Source: Paraflavitalea devenefica
GTDB lineage: Bacteria > Bacteroidota > Bacteroidia > Chitinophagales > Chitinophagaceae
Assembly: GCF_011759375.1 (NCBI RefSeq)
Contig: NZ_JAARML010000001.1
Span: forward strand, 682,001-746,000
Length of the DNA stretch: 64,000 nucleotides
Direction: 5' to 3'
Shown: one piece after another, positions 45,122-53,767 of the stretch
Numbering within the stretch: position 1 is the first letter of the stretch
Layout of the letters: each line of letters starts with the position of its first letter
Program-made: the position numbers and the translations under genes
Notes under the pieces: generated by a model
What the model saw: the letters and a program-made list of their open reading frames with translations, nothing else
Databases searched by the model: none
What the model was told of the DNA's origin: nothing

Positions 45122-47056
45122 TTATCGTACGATGATGATTTTTTTCATTACTTCTGATTTTTCGGTGGTGAAGCGGCAGTAGTAAACACCACTGGTCAGT
45201 TGCTGTATGGGCAGGGGTACTACGTGCGAGCCGCCCGCGAAGGAACGATCAGCAATGGCTGTGGTGATTAACCTTCCCCCGGTATTGTAGATAGCCACCC
45301 TCACCCGGGCACTGCTTTTCAAGGTAAAGGACAAGGTTGCTGCCGACGAAGCGGGGTTGGGATAGATGTTCACCGCAAATTCTGATTCTACAGGCGCCGG
45401 TCCCGGCTTATCATCATCAGGCAATATTTCAAAGCTCTCAGACAACAGGATGGGTGTACCATTGAGCGCAATGTTGGTTGAATTAATGAGGGCGGTTGAC
45501 CCTGTTGAGCTATAGTTCCACAGCCTCTTTTTCAATTGCGGCGCCACATTCATAGCAGCCGGGAATGAATAGGTGCCAGTGGCATTTTCATTCATGTCTT
45601 GGGTGGTCTTGGTCCACAGCGCATAAATGTAGCCGCCGAGGGTATCCCTGAACGCAGCCCCTTCCTGCGTAGCCGGGATGTTCATGGCAGCGGTCCTCGC
45701 CGAATCGTACCGTGTATATAGTAAGAGGTTGGCAAGGGTTTTATAGCCAATGCCGGAGTTTTTAAATTTATGGTTATAACCGGTACCTCCGTTGAAAGGC
45801 CCCTGGTTGGTAAGACTTTCATAGAGTCCCATTAGCTGAAATCCATCTACGGCATCGGCTAACGGCTTATCATCGCCCAATACAAAAGGATAGGTTTGCA
45901 GCACGCCGTTTTTCTGGCTTTGCACCAGCACTTTCATGATGTAGTTGGTTTGCGCCTGGTCGGAGCCAATGAAGGTGGTGAATGCTTTGGAGGGTATGTT
46001 GGTCTCTGTACAGATGTATAGTTTTTTAGGCTTCTGTATGCCGTCGTACCCATATATTTTTAGTACGCTGTCGAATTCTTTTTTCTGGTCGATGAATTTT
46101 TGCACGGCCTTATCGGAATGACGTTCGAAGAACCAGCCGTTGATGGCATTGCTCCAGGAGGCCAGTGCATATTGCGGGTAGCTGTGAAAGCTGAGTACAT
46201 CGAAGTAAGCAGATCCTTTCAGCGGATATTCCGGTGTAACACTTCCGTCCACCGGGTTATCGGTATAGCGGCATAATATGTCTACAAAGCTGGCATATCC
46301 CAAACCACCGGGCGCCACATAAGCGGTGGGGTCCAGCGTTTTGATGACATCGTAAGCTATGCGCAACCAGCGTATGTAATGAAATACCGGCGCCCGCAGA
46401 TTGGACAAGCTGCAGGGAAAGGGAATGTTTTCCCACCAGTTGCCTGCTGTGCCCCGTGGTTTCCAGGCCTGCTGGGTACCATCGAAATCGGGCTCGTTGA
46501 CTATTTCCCAGAATTTGGTCCAGGTTTTATACCTTGATACGACTTCATAGATGTAACGCGCGCAATAGTTGGTATCATTATAAGGCGTTCCGTTAAGACC
46601 TCCATCCCAGATGGGCGTGTACATGTTCCTGAACATGTAGGAGTGGATGCCGCACTCATTGGAGGCTACGGGGCTCAGGTCCCTGTCGTAATAGGTAGTA
46701 TCGATTTCACTGTCAGCAGGGGAATTGAGTATGACGGTATGATCGCGCGCACCGATGGTATTGTAATGCTGGAATTCGTTGATGCGAACATTGTAAGAGT
46801 AATAGTCTACAAACCAGGCCGGGAGTGGGGGCCTGAAGGTCTTGCTTTCTAAACCTTTGACATTTTTGAATGGGTTGCCGGCTGCAATGTCAGCGAGGCT
46901 TTTGTCATCCCATGTATAATAATAGCCACCATTGGTACCATAATAGAAGTATCCGTCGTAAGGAAGTACGGTATTGTCGGCTGTATAGCTGACCTGGGCC
47001 AAAAGGGTTATTTTGCTGCATAGCAAAGCAGCCACACACAATATCAGGTTTCTCAT
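45122..47056 (-). CDS. T9SS-exported clan-A glycoside hydrolase-like protein
   Basis: The 644-residue protein starts with a signal peptide (LILCVAALLCSKITLLAQ). The central barrel carries a probable acid/base in FWEIVNEPDFDG and a probable nucleophile in LYICTETNIPSKAF, with FDVLSFHSYPQYA between, the hallmark order of clan GH-A enzymes such as GH39 or GH5. The C-terminus is a type-A T9SS sorting domain (FAVNIYPNPASSAATLSFTL to EVMKKIIIVR). It would be secreted to the cell surface; substrate and exact GH family cannot be read from sequence alone. Confidence 0.78.
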   Translation of the reverse strand: MRNLILCVAALLCSKITLLAQVSYTADNTVLPYDGYFYYGTNGGYYYTWDDKSLADIAAGNPFKNVKGLESKTFRPPLPAWFVDYYSYNVRINEFQHYNTIGARDHTVILNSPADSEIDTTYYDRDLSPVASNECGIHSYMFRNMYTPIWDGGLNGTPYNDTNYCARYIYEVVSRYKTWTKFWEIVNEPDFDGTQQAWKPRGTAGNWWENIPFPCSLSNLRAPVFHYIRWLRIAYDVIKTLDPTAYVAPGGLGYASFVDILCRYTDNPVDGSVTPEYPLKGSAYFDVLSFHSYPQYALASWSNAINGWFFERHSDKAVQKFIDQKKEFDSVLKIYGYDGIQKPKKLYICTETNIPSKAFTTFIGSDQAQTNYIMKVLVQSQKNGVLQTYPFVLGDDKPLADAVDGFQLMGLYESLTNQGPFNGGTGYNHKFKNSGIGYKTLANLLLYTRYDSARTAAMNIPATQEGAAFRDTLGGYIYALWTKTTQDMNENATGTYSFPAAMNVAPQLKKRLWNYSSTGSTALINSTNIALNGTPILLSESFEILPDDDKPGPAPVESEFAVNIYPNPASSAATLSFTLKSSARVRVAIYNTGGRLITTAIADRSFAGGSHVVPLPIQQLTSGVYYCRFTTEKSEVMKKIIIVR

Positions 47057-47193
47057 AAGAAATGCACTACTTGATTAATGAATAGGACTTTCTTGACGCA
47101 GGTGTGATTCGTACAATTATTCTGCCAAAATGGACATGGCAAACAAATCGGGGGGAATTACTTGTTATCAAATATACATCAGACGTGGATTCT

Positions 47194-47208
47194 ATCAAAA
47201 TATTTGAT
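47194..47208. promoter_or_regulatory. 15-bp dyad upstream of the glycosidase gene
   Basis: ATCAAA-ATA-TTTGAT is a perfect dyad about 140 bp upstream of the glycosidase start, and a related ATCAAATAT lies at 47167. It is a possible operator in the 214-bp gap before the end of crtY. Short AT-rich dyads also arise by chance. Confidence 0.3.
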
Positions 47209-47270
47209 CGTATCCGGGTATGTCAGCAAAACGTTTTATGAACTGTTTTTCAGGCCCCTTGCTATTTCTG

Positions 47271-48413
47271 TTAGAGGAGTTGTTGAAATGCAGCGCGTAC
47301 AAATACGCGTTTCGGTAGTACCGTAATTATGCTTATTTCCTGCAGCAGCGAGGTTTCATTGTCCAGGAACTGCAGTATTGCTGTGGCTTTGTTTTTTTTA
47401 AAGAGCTCTGTGAAGATGAAGGCACCGGGTAGTTTATGCTGCGAGAGAATGTTGAGCAGGATGCCATCATACCATTGAAATCTTTTGTCCATGAAATGTT
47501 GAGTTGCTAAGTGTTTTTTCTTATTGGCCATGGCATTGACCAGTTGCGCTGTTTGTTTTTGAATGAATTGAAAGGTGTAACCGCTGGAAGCTTTTGTTTG
47601 TCCGCCTGCAGTTCCCAGGAAGGTGACTGCACCATTGTCAGCAATGAAACGATGGTTTGTCATAGGGATGGCGCCGGACTCTTCTTCCACGATGTTGTAG
47701 TCCGTTATTTTGAGCAGGTTAGTGATGTATGCTTTCAGCGCCTTATCGTATTCCTCCGGGGCTAATACCTGGGCGGAGAATACGGTGTATTCCACCAGGG
47801 CGCTGTTGGCAGTGAATGGCATGACATATACAAAGGCTGTTCCTTGTTCCTGGCTTACCCTGAAATCCATGAGGGTAGCTTCGGCAGGATTGAAAACGGG
47901 TTGGGGCGTTGTAATGACCCAGCCTTTAAAATGCTGCAGCAGGTAATATTCCCGCTTGCTGAGGGAAGGTTTATCAAAGAGAATGCTGCTGAAGATATGA
48001 TCTGCCTCATAGTATTGGTGATCTGTTTCGAGCACCGCATGATCACCTTTGTTGTCTATGCGTTTTACGTTGGCATATTCAATGGTCACATCCGGGTATT
48101 TCCGGATTATTTGAAAGCAGTATTGATAAAAATCAAATCCCCTGATCATTTTGTAGGTATAGGGGTGAATGTTGTGCAAGCCGGTATATTCCGTGCCGTA
48201 GAACCACAGATGTTGCCAGCTTTTATGAACGATGGATTCAAAGAAACCGGGCTGTTTTTCCCAGAAGCACCAGGTACGGTCATTCGCGGTTTTAGGCGCT
48301 TTGTCTATGAGTAGTATTTTTTTGCCGGTGAACTGTCCGGATTGCAGCATTCGAACAAGCAGGCTTAATCCTGCACAACCGGCGCCGGCAATTATGTAAT
48401 GGAAGCGATTCAT
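47271..48413 (-). CDS. crtY: Lycopene beta-cyclase (CrtY/CrtL type)
   Basis: The enzyme cyclises lycopene ends to beta-ionone rings, giving beta-carotene. The 380-residue flavoprotein has the dinucleotide motif YIIAGAGCAGLSLLVRML at its N-terminus and the cyclase signatures NDRTWCFWEK near residue 45 and GGQTKASSGYTFQFIQKQ around residue 270. It is the last gene of the carotenoid operon, 64 bp after crtZ. Confidence 0.94.
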   Translation of the reverse strand: MNRFHYIIAGAGCAGLSLLVRMLQSGQFTGKKILLIDKAPKTANDRTWCFWEKQPGFFESIVHKSWQHLWFYGTEYTGLHNIHPYTYKMIRGFDFYQYCFQIIRKYPDVTIEYANVKRIDNKGDHAVLETDHQYYEADHIFSSILFDKPSLSKREYYLLQHFKGWVITTPQPVFNPAEATLMDFRVSQEQGTAFVYVMPFTANSALVEYTVFSAQVLAPEEYDKALKAYITNLLKITDYNIVEEESGAIPMTNHRFIADNGAVTFLGTAGGQTKASSGYTFQFIQKQTAQLVNAMANKKKHLATQHFMDKRFQWYDGILLNILSQHKLPGAFIFTELFKKNKATAILQFLDNETSLLQEISIITVLPKRVFVRAAFQQLL

Positions 48414-48454
48414 GTAAGGTATTCAAATAGAGTATTCACAACGAACAAGATTAA

Positions 48455-48475
48455 GGCGAGTGGTAAGTGGCGAGT
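48455..48475. repeat. Heptad element, GGCGAGT units (crtZ-crtY spacer)
   Basis: GGCGAGT, GGTAAGT, GGCGAGT, then a decayed GGCTAGA that contains the crtZ stop codon on the opposite strand. The unit family is the same as at 45047-45081. Confidence 0.7.
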
Positions 48476-48477
48476 GG

Positions 48478-48972
48478 CTAGACATAATTGGCTTTTTTAT
48501 CGGTCATGAGTTTTTTGTCGCGCCTTACTTTGTCCCAGTATTTTTTATGCACGTAGAGCATGCCGAAAGATTCGCCATCTTGTTTGTTGAGGTGGCGGTG
48601 GTGCATTTTATGCGCCCATCGGATAGCGCGGATGTAGGTGTTGTTGGAACGGCTGAACCATTTGAAGCGCTGGTGAATGATGACATCATGCACGATGAAG
48701 TAAGCAGCACCATAAGCCATGACGCCAAAACCAATGGCCTGTAACCAGTACAGGTTGCGTAGGGAGCCAATAAGAATGCACAGAAAGCTGGGGATGGCAA
48801 AGATGATGAAGAAGGCATCATTTTTTTCAAAGAAGCCGGGTTGTGGCTGGTGGTGGTCCCGGTGCAGGTACCATAAGAAGCCATGCATGACAAATTTATG
48901 GGTAAGCCAGGTGATGCCTTCCATGGCGAGGAAGGTTGCTGTTAAGATGCCTATGTATAATAACCAGTGCAT
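48478..48972 (-). CDS. crtZ: Beta-carotene hydroxylase
   Basis: CrtZ hydroxylates the 3/3' carbons of beta-carotene rings to make zeaxanthin. The 164-residue membrane protein has the full set of di-iron histidine motifs: HKFVMH, HRDHH, HDVIIHQR and HKMHHRH, with hydrophobic segments between. Together with crtY it predicts zeaxanthin-type yellow pigments. It lies between idi and crtY. Confidence 0.95.
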   Translation of the reverse strand: MHWLLYIGILTATFLAMEGITWLTHKFVMHGFLWYLHRDHHQPQPGFFEKNDAFFIIFAIPSFLCILIGSLRNLYWLQAIGFGVMAYGAAYFIVHDVIIHQRFKWFSRSNNTYIRAIRWAHKMHHRHLNKQDGESFGMLYVHKKYWDKVRRDKKLMTDKKANYV

Positions 48973-49014
48973 TTACATTGTTTGGGTTTGGTAGCTACAA
49001 GCCACCTAATAGTG

Positions 49015-49037
49015 CTGCGAGGCTGCAAGCCTCACAG
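49015..49037 (-). other. GCA-loop hairpin just after the idi stop
   Basis: On the plus strand CTG-c-GAGGCT, loop GCA, AGCCTC-a-CAG forms a stem with one mismatch, ending 2 bp from the idi stop codon (49040-49042). The core GCTGCAAGC is shared with the hairpin at 62838-62858. Confidence 0.5.
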
Positions 49038-49039
49038 AG

Positions 49040-49567
49040 CTATGCTGTTTTACGGGCCCAGGCTTCTATCCGCGGGTAGATGATGCGAAACCATACGGTG
49101 TATTGCTGCGGATTGGAAGCCATTGATTCCGCTATTTCTTCGAGACTGATGTAGCAGTAATCGTTTACTTCTTCGCTGGCCGGTAATACGTCATTGTCCC
49201 AACTGCCCACAAAAACATGGTCGTATTCATATTCGGTAAGGCCATTGTCGAAAGCGTGCCGGTAGGTGAAGTCGAAGAGTTCATGCAGGTCTGTCATGAA
49301 TCCCATTTCTTCCCCCAGTCTTCGCCTGGCGGCATCAGCCGTTGCTTCGCCCGGTGTGGGATGGCCACAGCAGGCATTGGTCCATAACCCACCGCTATGG
49401 TATTTACTGAATGCGCGCTGCTGCAATAACATTTCCCCTTTGCTGTTGAAGATGAAGACACTGAATGCCCTGTGCAAAACAGCTTTACGGTGCGCTTCTA
49501 TTTTCTCCATCGTACCTATCTGTTCATCCTGCTCATTTACCAGTATTACCTGATTGACTATTTCCAT
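49040..49567 (-). CDS. idi: Isopentenyl-diphosphate delta-isomerase, type I
   Basis: Idi interconverts isopentenyl and dimethylallyl diphosphate, feeding carotenoid synthesis. The protein of about 175 residues is a Nudix-fold enzyme. It has the active-site cysteine in LWTNACCGHPTPGE, the Nudix-like AARRRLGEEMGF, and the glutamates of TEYEYDHVFVG. The start at 49567 is preferred over one eight codons earlier. It is encoded between crtB and crtZ. Confidence 0.95.
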   Translation of the reverse strand: MEIVNQVILVNEQDEQIGTMEKIEAHRKAVLHRAFSVFIFNSKGEMLLQQRAFSKYHSGGLWTNACCGHPTPGEATADAARRRLGEEMGFMTDLHELFDFTYRHAFDNGLTEYEYDHVFVGSWDNDVLPASEEVNDYCYISLEEIAESMASNPQQYTVWFRIIYPRIEAWARKTA

Positions 49568-49612
49568 AGACGTATCTTTTACCAAGCCCAAAGCTACTAC
49601 CTGCCGGCCATG

Positions 49613-50446
49613 CTATATTAAATTTAGCCGATTTTTTACCCCTGCCCGTACCAATATGAGCGCCTTCCGGTAATTGGGTATCCTGATGCGTTGCTCCATG
49701 ATGGCTGCGGGTTTTGTTTTTTTTATTTTCCTGAATAAGGAGCCGTAGTATTTATAGGCTACATAGACCCCAAACCGGGCTTTGAAGGGTAATTGTAGTA
49801 TACCTTCATAAGCCTGCCGGAAGTCGCGGGCAATTTCTTCTTCTATGGCCTGTTTCATGGAGGCCGTGAAGTTGCCTGGGTCTACGCCGGGAAAATATAC
49901 GCGCCTGAGGAGGGTATGATCGGCTTTGAGGTCGCGCAGGAAGTTGACTTTCTGGAAAGCGGCCCCGAGCGCGCGGGCATGCGGCTGCAGTTGGTTATAG
50001 CGTTGCTGATCGCCCTCACAAAATACACAGAGGCACATGAGGCCTACTACTTCGGCACTGCCATAGATGTAGTTGTCGTAGCTTTCCCTGTTGTGGGATT
50101 GCTGCGCCAGATCGGCCTCCATGCTTTGAAAGAAGGCTTCTATGAGGTGATGGCTAATGTTGTATTGATGAACGGTAAGCTGAAAGCTGTGGAGGATGGG
50201 ATTCAGGCTGATGCCGAGGCGAATGGCCTCCCAGGTATCTTCCCTGAACCGGGCCAGCAGGGACGCTTTGTCATACGCATGCAGGGTGTCCACTATTTCA
50301 TCGGCAAACCGGACAAACCCATAGATGTTGCAGATGGGAGGACGAAGACTGGCATGCAGCAGGCGGATAGCGGAATAGAAGGATGTACTGTATTCCTCCG
50401 CTGTGATACGACTGCAACGCTGACTAACCTTATGAAATAAACGCAT
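49613..50446 (-). CDS. crtB: Phytoene synthase
   Basis: CrtB condenses two geranylgeranyl diphosphates to phytoene, the first committed carotenoid step. The 277-residue protein carries the two aspartate-rich motifs, here in FVRFADEIVD and FQKVNFLRDLKAD, plus YCYGSAEVVG-like YIYGSAEVVGLMCL. It starts 35 bp after crtI. Confidence 0.95.
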   Translation of the reverse strand: MRLFHKVSQRCSRITAEEYSTSFYSAIRLLHASLRPPICNIYGFVRFADEIVDTLHAYDKASLLARFREDTWEAIRLGISLNPILHSFQLTVHQYNISHHLIEAFFQSMEADLAQQSHNRESYDNYIYGSAEVVGLMCLCVFCEGDQQRYNQLQPHARALGAAFQKVNFLRDLKADHTLLRRVYFPGVDPGNFTASMKQAIEEEIARDFRQAYEGILQLPFKARFGVYVAYKYYGSLFRKIKKTKPAAIMEQRIRIPNYRKALILVRAGVKNRLNLI

Positions 50447-50481
50447 TGTATTTTAAATTTACAATCTTTGGCCGGTTATTT

Positions 50482-51990
50482 TCATCTGCGCGAAAAATGT
50501 TTCAATATTTCATTGGCTACGACTTCTCCACTGATGAGGCCTGGTGGTACACCAGGCCCCGGCACCGTAAGCTGTCCTGTATAGAAAAGATTGTTGACTT
50601 TTTTACTCCGGCATGATGGTTTTCCCATGGCGGTTTGCCGCAAGGTATTGGCTAATCCGTAGGCATTCCCCTTGAAGGAGTTGTATTCATTTACGAAGTT
50701 GGTGTTGGCAAAAGATTGCCTGAGGACGATTGAATTTCTGACCGGCTGGCCAATGTGGCGCTCAAAGCGCTGCAGGATACGATCGAAGTAATGATCACGG
50801 CGGGCTTCGTCATCGCCGGTCAATCCCGCCGCCACGGGTATGAGAAAGAAGAGGTTCTCCCCGCCGGGCGGCGCTACGGTGCTGTCGGTCACTGATGGTG
50901 CGCATACATAGAAGAGCGGGTCCTGCGGCCATTGGCGGGTAGTGTATATTTCCTGTGCATGCTGATGGAAAGGCACATCAAAGAAAAGCATGTGGTGGCG
51001 TATGTTGTGGAGCCGCCTGTTGAGCCCTACATAGTATAAGAGGCAGGAAGGCGCCAGGCGTCTTTGCGCCCAATATTTTTCAGTGTAGGAACGATGGGTG
51101 GGCGGCAGTAAGCTGTTTTCTATGAAATGATAGTCGGCCCCGCCAATGACCACATCGGCTTCCCAACTATTGTTTGCTGTGATGACCCTTTTTGCGCTGG
51201 ACGCTTCCACCTCTATGCGTATTACGTTTTGATTGAAATGGAATTGCACACCGAGGCTGGTAGCGAGCTGGTGCATGGCTGATACGACGCTGTATATTCC
51301 TCCTTCGGGATACCAGGTGCCGCCTACGATGTCGGCATAGTTCATAAGGCTGTACAGGGCGGGGGTATTTTCGGGCAAAGCGCCGAGGAAGAGGACCGGG
51401 AATTCCAGCATTTGCCGGATGCGTGGATGTTTGAAGTATTTATGGATGTGCTTTTGCACCGACGTAAAGATGTCGAGCCGGAAGATGCCTTTTATGACAT
51501 CCCTATCGAGGAACTCTGTCAGCGACTGGCCTGGTTTGAAGACCAGTTTGTGCATGCCTGTTCTGTATTTGAAAGCGGCTTCCTGCAGAAATTTATCGAG
51601 GCGGATGGCAGCGCCGGGTTCCCACTGATCGAGCATGCTTTTGAAAGCATCCAGACCAGCCGGTACGTCGGTAAATCCCTGTTCCCACCAGATGCGGTAA
51701 GAAGGATCGAGCCGGTGAAGGGTGTAGTATTGCTGCACCAGCTTTCCAAAGGCGGCGAAGTAACGTTCAAAGATGTCGGGCATCCAGTACCAACTGGGAC
51801 CTTTATCGAAGGTGAAGCCATCCTGTATTAATTGTCCGGCCCGGCCACCGGGCGTGGCCTGTTTTTCCAATACGGTGACCTGCCATCCTGCTTTGGCCAT
51901 GAATGATGCAGCAGCCATGCCGGCAAAGCCGCTTCCAATGACGATGACTTTTTTTCCCACGCTGTAATTTAAGCAAGAAGGGTGAGCCAT
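50482..51990 (-). CDS. crtI: Phytoene desaturase
   Basis: CrtI dehydrogenates phytoene to lycopene. The protein of about 502 residues begins with an FAD-binding motif (KKVIVIGSGFAGMAAASFMAKAGWQVTVLEK), has FDKGPSWYWMPDIFE in the substrate region, and ends with NLFYTGQLTVPGPGVPPGLISGEVVA, the carotenoid-oxidase signature. The ATG at 51990 lies inside a hairpin element, so the start may instead be the GTG at 51960, right before the FAD motif. It is cotranscribed with the sigma gene upstream. Confidence 0.95.
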   Translation of the reverse strand: MAHPSCLNYSVGKKVIVIGSGFAGMAAASFMAKAGWQVTVLEKQATPGGRAGQLIQDGFTFDKGPSWYWMPDIFERYFAAFGKLVQQYYTLHRLDPSYRIWWEQGFTDVPAGLDAFKSMLDQWEPGAAIRLDKFLQEAAFKYRTGMHKLVFKPGQSLTEFLDRDVIKGIFRLDIFTSVQKHIHKYFKHPRIRQMLEFPVLFLGALPENTPALYSLMNYADIVGGTWYPEGGIYSVVSAMHQLATSLGVQFHFNQNVIRIEVEASSAKRVITANNSWEADVVIGGADYHFIENSLLPPTHRSYTEKYWAQRRLAPSCLLYYVGLNRRLHNIRHHMLFFDVPFHQHAQEIYTTRQWPQDPLFYVCAPSVTDSTVAPPGGENLFFLIPVAAGLTGDDEARRDHYFDRILQRFERHIGQPVRNSIVLRQSFANTNFVNEYNSFKGNAYGLANTLRQTAMGKPSCRSKKVNNLFYTGQLTVPGPGVPPGLISGEVVANEILKHFSRR

Positions 51991-52020
51991 CCCGACTGAA
52001 GTACGGGACAACCCACCCTT
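51978..52020 (-). other. 43-nt hairpin between the sigma gene and crtI (GTGGGT/GGCTCAC type)
   Basis: On the gene strand AAGGGTGGGTTGTCCCG pairs with CGGGATGGCTCACCCTT, four of the pairs being G-U, around a TACTTCAGT loop. It lies 3' of the sigma gene and overlaps the ATG proposed for crtI. The core matches the hairpin at 45082-45121, including the wobble-bearing arm. Confidence 0.65.
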
Positions 52021-52048
52021 TTGTTTAAAAGTGTTTTACAGTATGCTG

Positions 52049-52549
52049 TTAGAACCGATGCATTTGCGTTTTCAAGAGTTTCCGCGCAAAGTGTATGCGG
52101 CTTTTGATGGTACCGAGGGGCTCATCGAGCATTTCAGCGATCTCATGGTATTTGAACCCATCGAAGTATAACAGGAAAGGGTTCCTGAATATTTCGGGCA
52201 GGTTGTGAATAGCATGCTGAATATCCTTTAACCTCAGATTACTCTCTGCTTCGTTGGCTGTTACGGCCTGGTTATGATTGAGCAGGAAATCGTTGGGCGT
52301 ACTATCAAAGATGGTATTTTGCTTAGCTTTTCTCCTGTAGTTATTGATAAAGATATTCCGCATGATGGTATACAACCACGCTTTGATGTTGGTACCAACA
52401 TTGTATTTATCCTTATTGGCTAAGGCCCTGAATAAAGTTTCCTGGAACAGATCTTTCGCAGCTTCTGTATCCCGTGTGAGCGTGATAGCAAAGGGTTTTA
52501 AAAACTCCGCATTGTTCACCAGCATTTGATTAAATTCTATCGTCGACAT
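52049..52549 (-). CDS. ECF sigma factor heading the carotenoid operon
   Basis: The 166-residue RpoE/CarQ-like protein has region 2 (LTRDTEAAKDLFQETLFRALANKDKYNVGTNIKAWLYTIMRNIFINNYRR) and region 4 (LPEIFRNPFLLYFDGFKYHEIAEMLDEPLGTIKSRIHFARKLLK). It is the first gene of sigma-crtI-crtB-idi-crtZ-crtY, with spacings of 35-67 bp, so pigment genes and sigma factor share one promoter and the sigma factor may feed back on it. No anti-sigma gene is adjacent. Confidence 0.93.
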   Translation of the reverse strand: MSTIEFNQMLVNNAEFLKPFAITLTRDTEAAKDLFQETLFRALANKDKYNVGTNIKAWLYTIMRNIFINNYRRKAKQNTIFDSTPNDFLLNHNQAVTANEAESNLRLKDIQHAIHNLPEIFRNPFLLYFDGFKYHEIAEMLDEPLGTIKSRIHFARKLLKTQMHRF

Positions 52550-52585
52550 GGCTTCTAATTTTTATCGTTTAGAATAAATCCACCC

Positions 52586-52652
52586 CAAATTTAAACATTT
52601 GTTTAATTCTGGAGCAACCCAGGTTGATTAAGATATGTTAAAATCTTAACAT
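52586..52652 (-). promoter_or_regulatory. Promoter and operator-like dyads for the carotenoid operon
   Basis: On the minus strand a -33 TTG (52617-52615), a 21-bp spacer and a -7 box TAAATTTG (52593-52586) fit the Bacteroidota TTTG/TAnnTTTG promoter. Inside the spacer, overlapping the -7 box, lies the dyad TTAAACA-TT-TGTTTAA (52591-52606). A second dyad, ATGTTAA-AATC-TTAACAT, sits just upstream (52635-52652). A dyad in the promoter spacer is where MerR-type regulators bind, and a merR gene lies immediately upstream. Confidence 0.6.
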
Positions 52653-52701
52653 GTAGTAATACAATCAGTTATACTGGTCTTACCGGATACGGGAAGTGCG
52701 G

Positions 52702-53571
52702 TTATAATGTAGCGACGTAGTCCAGGACCTCTGTGAGCGACCTTTTGAGGAGGATGCCGGGAGGCATTTTTTTGAATTTTGTATACCCGGAAATAACCAG
52801 GGGGACCTGGGGCATTTTGTGGTGTAACTGCTGAAAGAATTTATCCAGGTTACTATTGCCTGTCATGCAGGTAAGGTGCGTGTAGAGGTAATCAGGCAGT
52901 TTGAGATGAGTGATGAATTCAAGATCACGTACAGGTACATTTGCACCAAGGTAGATGACCTGTGCACCCCGGCTCTTTAAGAGGTAGTATACGTAGAGCA
53001 ATCCCAATTCATGGTGCTCTCCTTCGGGCAGAAAGAGCAGGACTGTTTTATGAACTATTATGTGTGACGTTGTATTCTCAATGCCAACGATGAGTTTTTG
53101 CCTGATGACATTGGAGACGAGGTGTTCCTGTGCCGGATTGATGTGATTGGCAAGCCAGAGGATGCCGATCTTATCGAGGAAAGGAAATATGAGGAAGGTG
53201 ATGGTTTTGTCAATGCCCCGTAACTGGATGGATTCATTGAGTAGGGCCTCGAATTTAGCCATGTTGAGGTCGACCATGCATTGCAGCATGTCATTGATAA
53301 GCCGTTCCTGTTGCGCTTCGATATGAGAGAGGGAGCCAATTTTCTGCTGCACTTCGGCGGCATTCATTTTATCAATGATCGAGATCTTGTATCCATATTT
53401 GTTGAGGAGTGCAATGTCGAGGATGGCCTTGAGCTCATCCTTGTTATAGTACCTGATGTTGGTTTGCGTGCGCTGCGGTTTGAGAAAAGAATAGCGCTGT
53501 TCCCAAATCCGTATGGTATGGGCTTTGATGCCTGACAGGTTTTCCAGGTCTTTAATGGTAAACGCATTCAT
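52702..53571 (-). CDS. MerR-family regulator with CarH-like cobalamin-binding domain
   Basis: The 289-residue protein has a MerR winged helix (TIKDLENLSGIKAHTIRIWEQRY), a helical bundle (about 85-165) and a B12-binding Rossmann domain. The W-x9-E-H motif of CarH/LitR photoreceptors is intact (W139, E149, H150), and so is the lower-ligand motif (E185-x-H187-x-x-G190). The position of the CarH upper-ligand histidine, next to the tryptophan, is L140. It lies just upstream of the carotenoid operon on the same strand and is the obvious candidate for its light- or B12-dependent control. The start at 53571 removes eight residues that only mirror the real N-terminus. Confidence 0.9.
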   Translation of the reverse strand: MNAFTIKDLENLSGIKAHTIRIWEQRYSFLKPQRTQTNIRYYNKDELKAILDIALLNKYGYKISIIDKMNAAEVQQKIGSLSHIEAQQERLINDMLQCMVDLNMAKFEALLNESIQLRGIDKTITFLIFPFLDKIGILWLANHINPAQEHLVSNVIRQKLIVGIENTTSHIIVHKTVLLFLPEGEHHELGLLYVYYLLKSRGAQVIYLGANVPVRDLEFITHLKLPDYLYTHLTCMTGNSNLDKFFQQLHHKMPQVPLVISGYTKFKKMPPGILLKRSLTEVLDYVATL

Positions 53572-53624
53572 ATTAATACAGGTAAAAGCGTTCAAGGTTT
53601 GATGGCCGGTCTCAAACTCTTTAG

Positions 53625-53632
53625 CAAATATA
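53625..53632 (-). promoter_or_regulatory. -7 promoter box of the merR gene
   Basis: TATATTTG on the minus strand is an exact TAnnTTTG box, about 54 bp before the merR start codon. No convincing -33 TTTG is seen at the right distance. Confidence 0.35.
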
Positions 53633-53767
53633 ATAATATTAAATCGAAACTAACTACTAACCAGGCTTTTACAGATGCACAATATTAATGTTGCCTTTAT
53701 TGAACTTTATTAATGTACGGGATTTGGAGGAAAAGAGATTTGGTGGCTGTAGGAAGGCGGGAGAGGA

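Noticed and set aside
51991..52011. TTG start at 52011 for crtI
   Set aside because: The added residues are encoded by the hairpin element and have no CrtI character.
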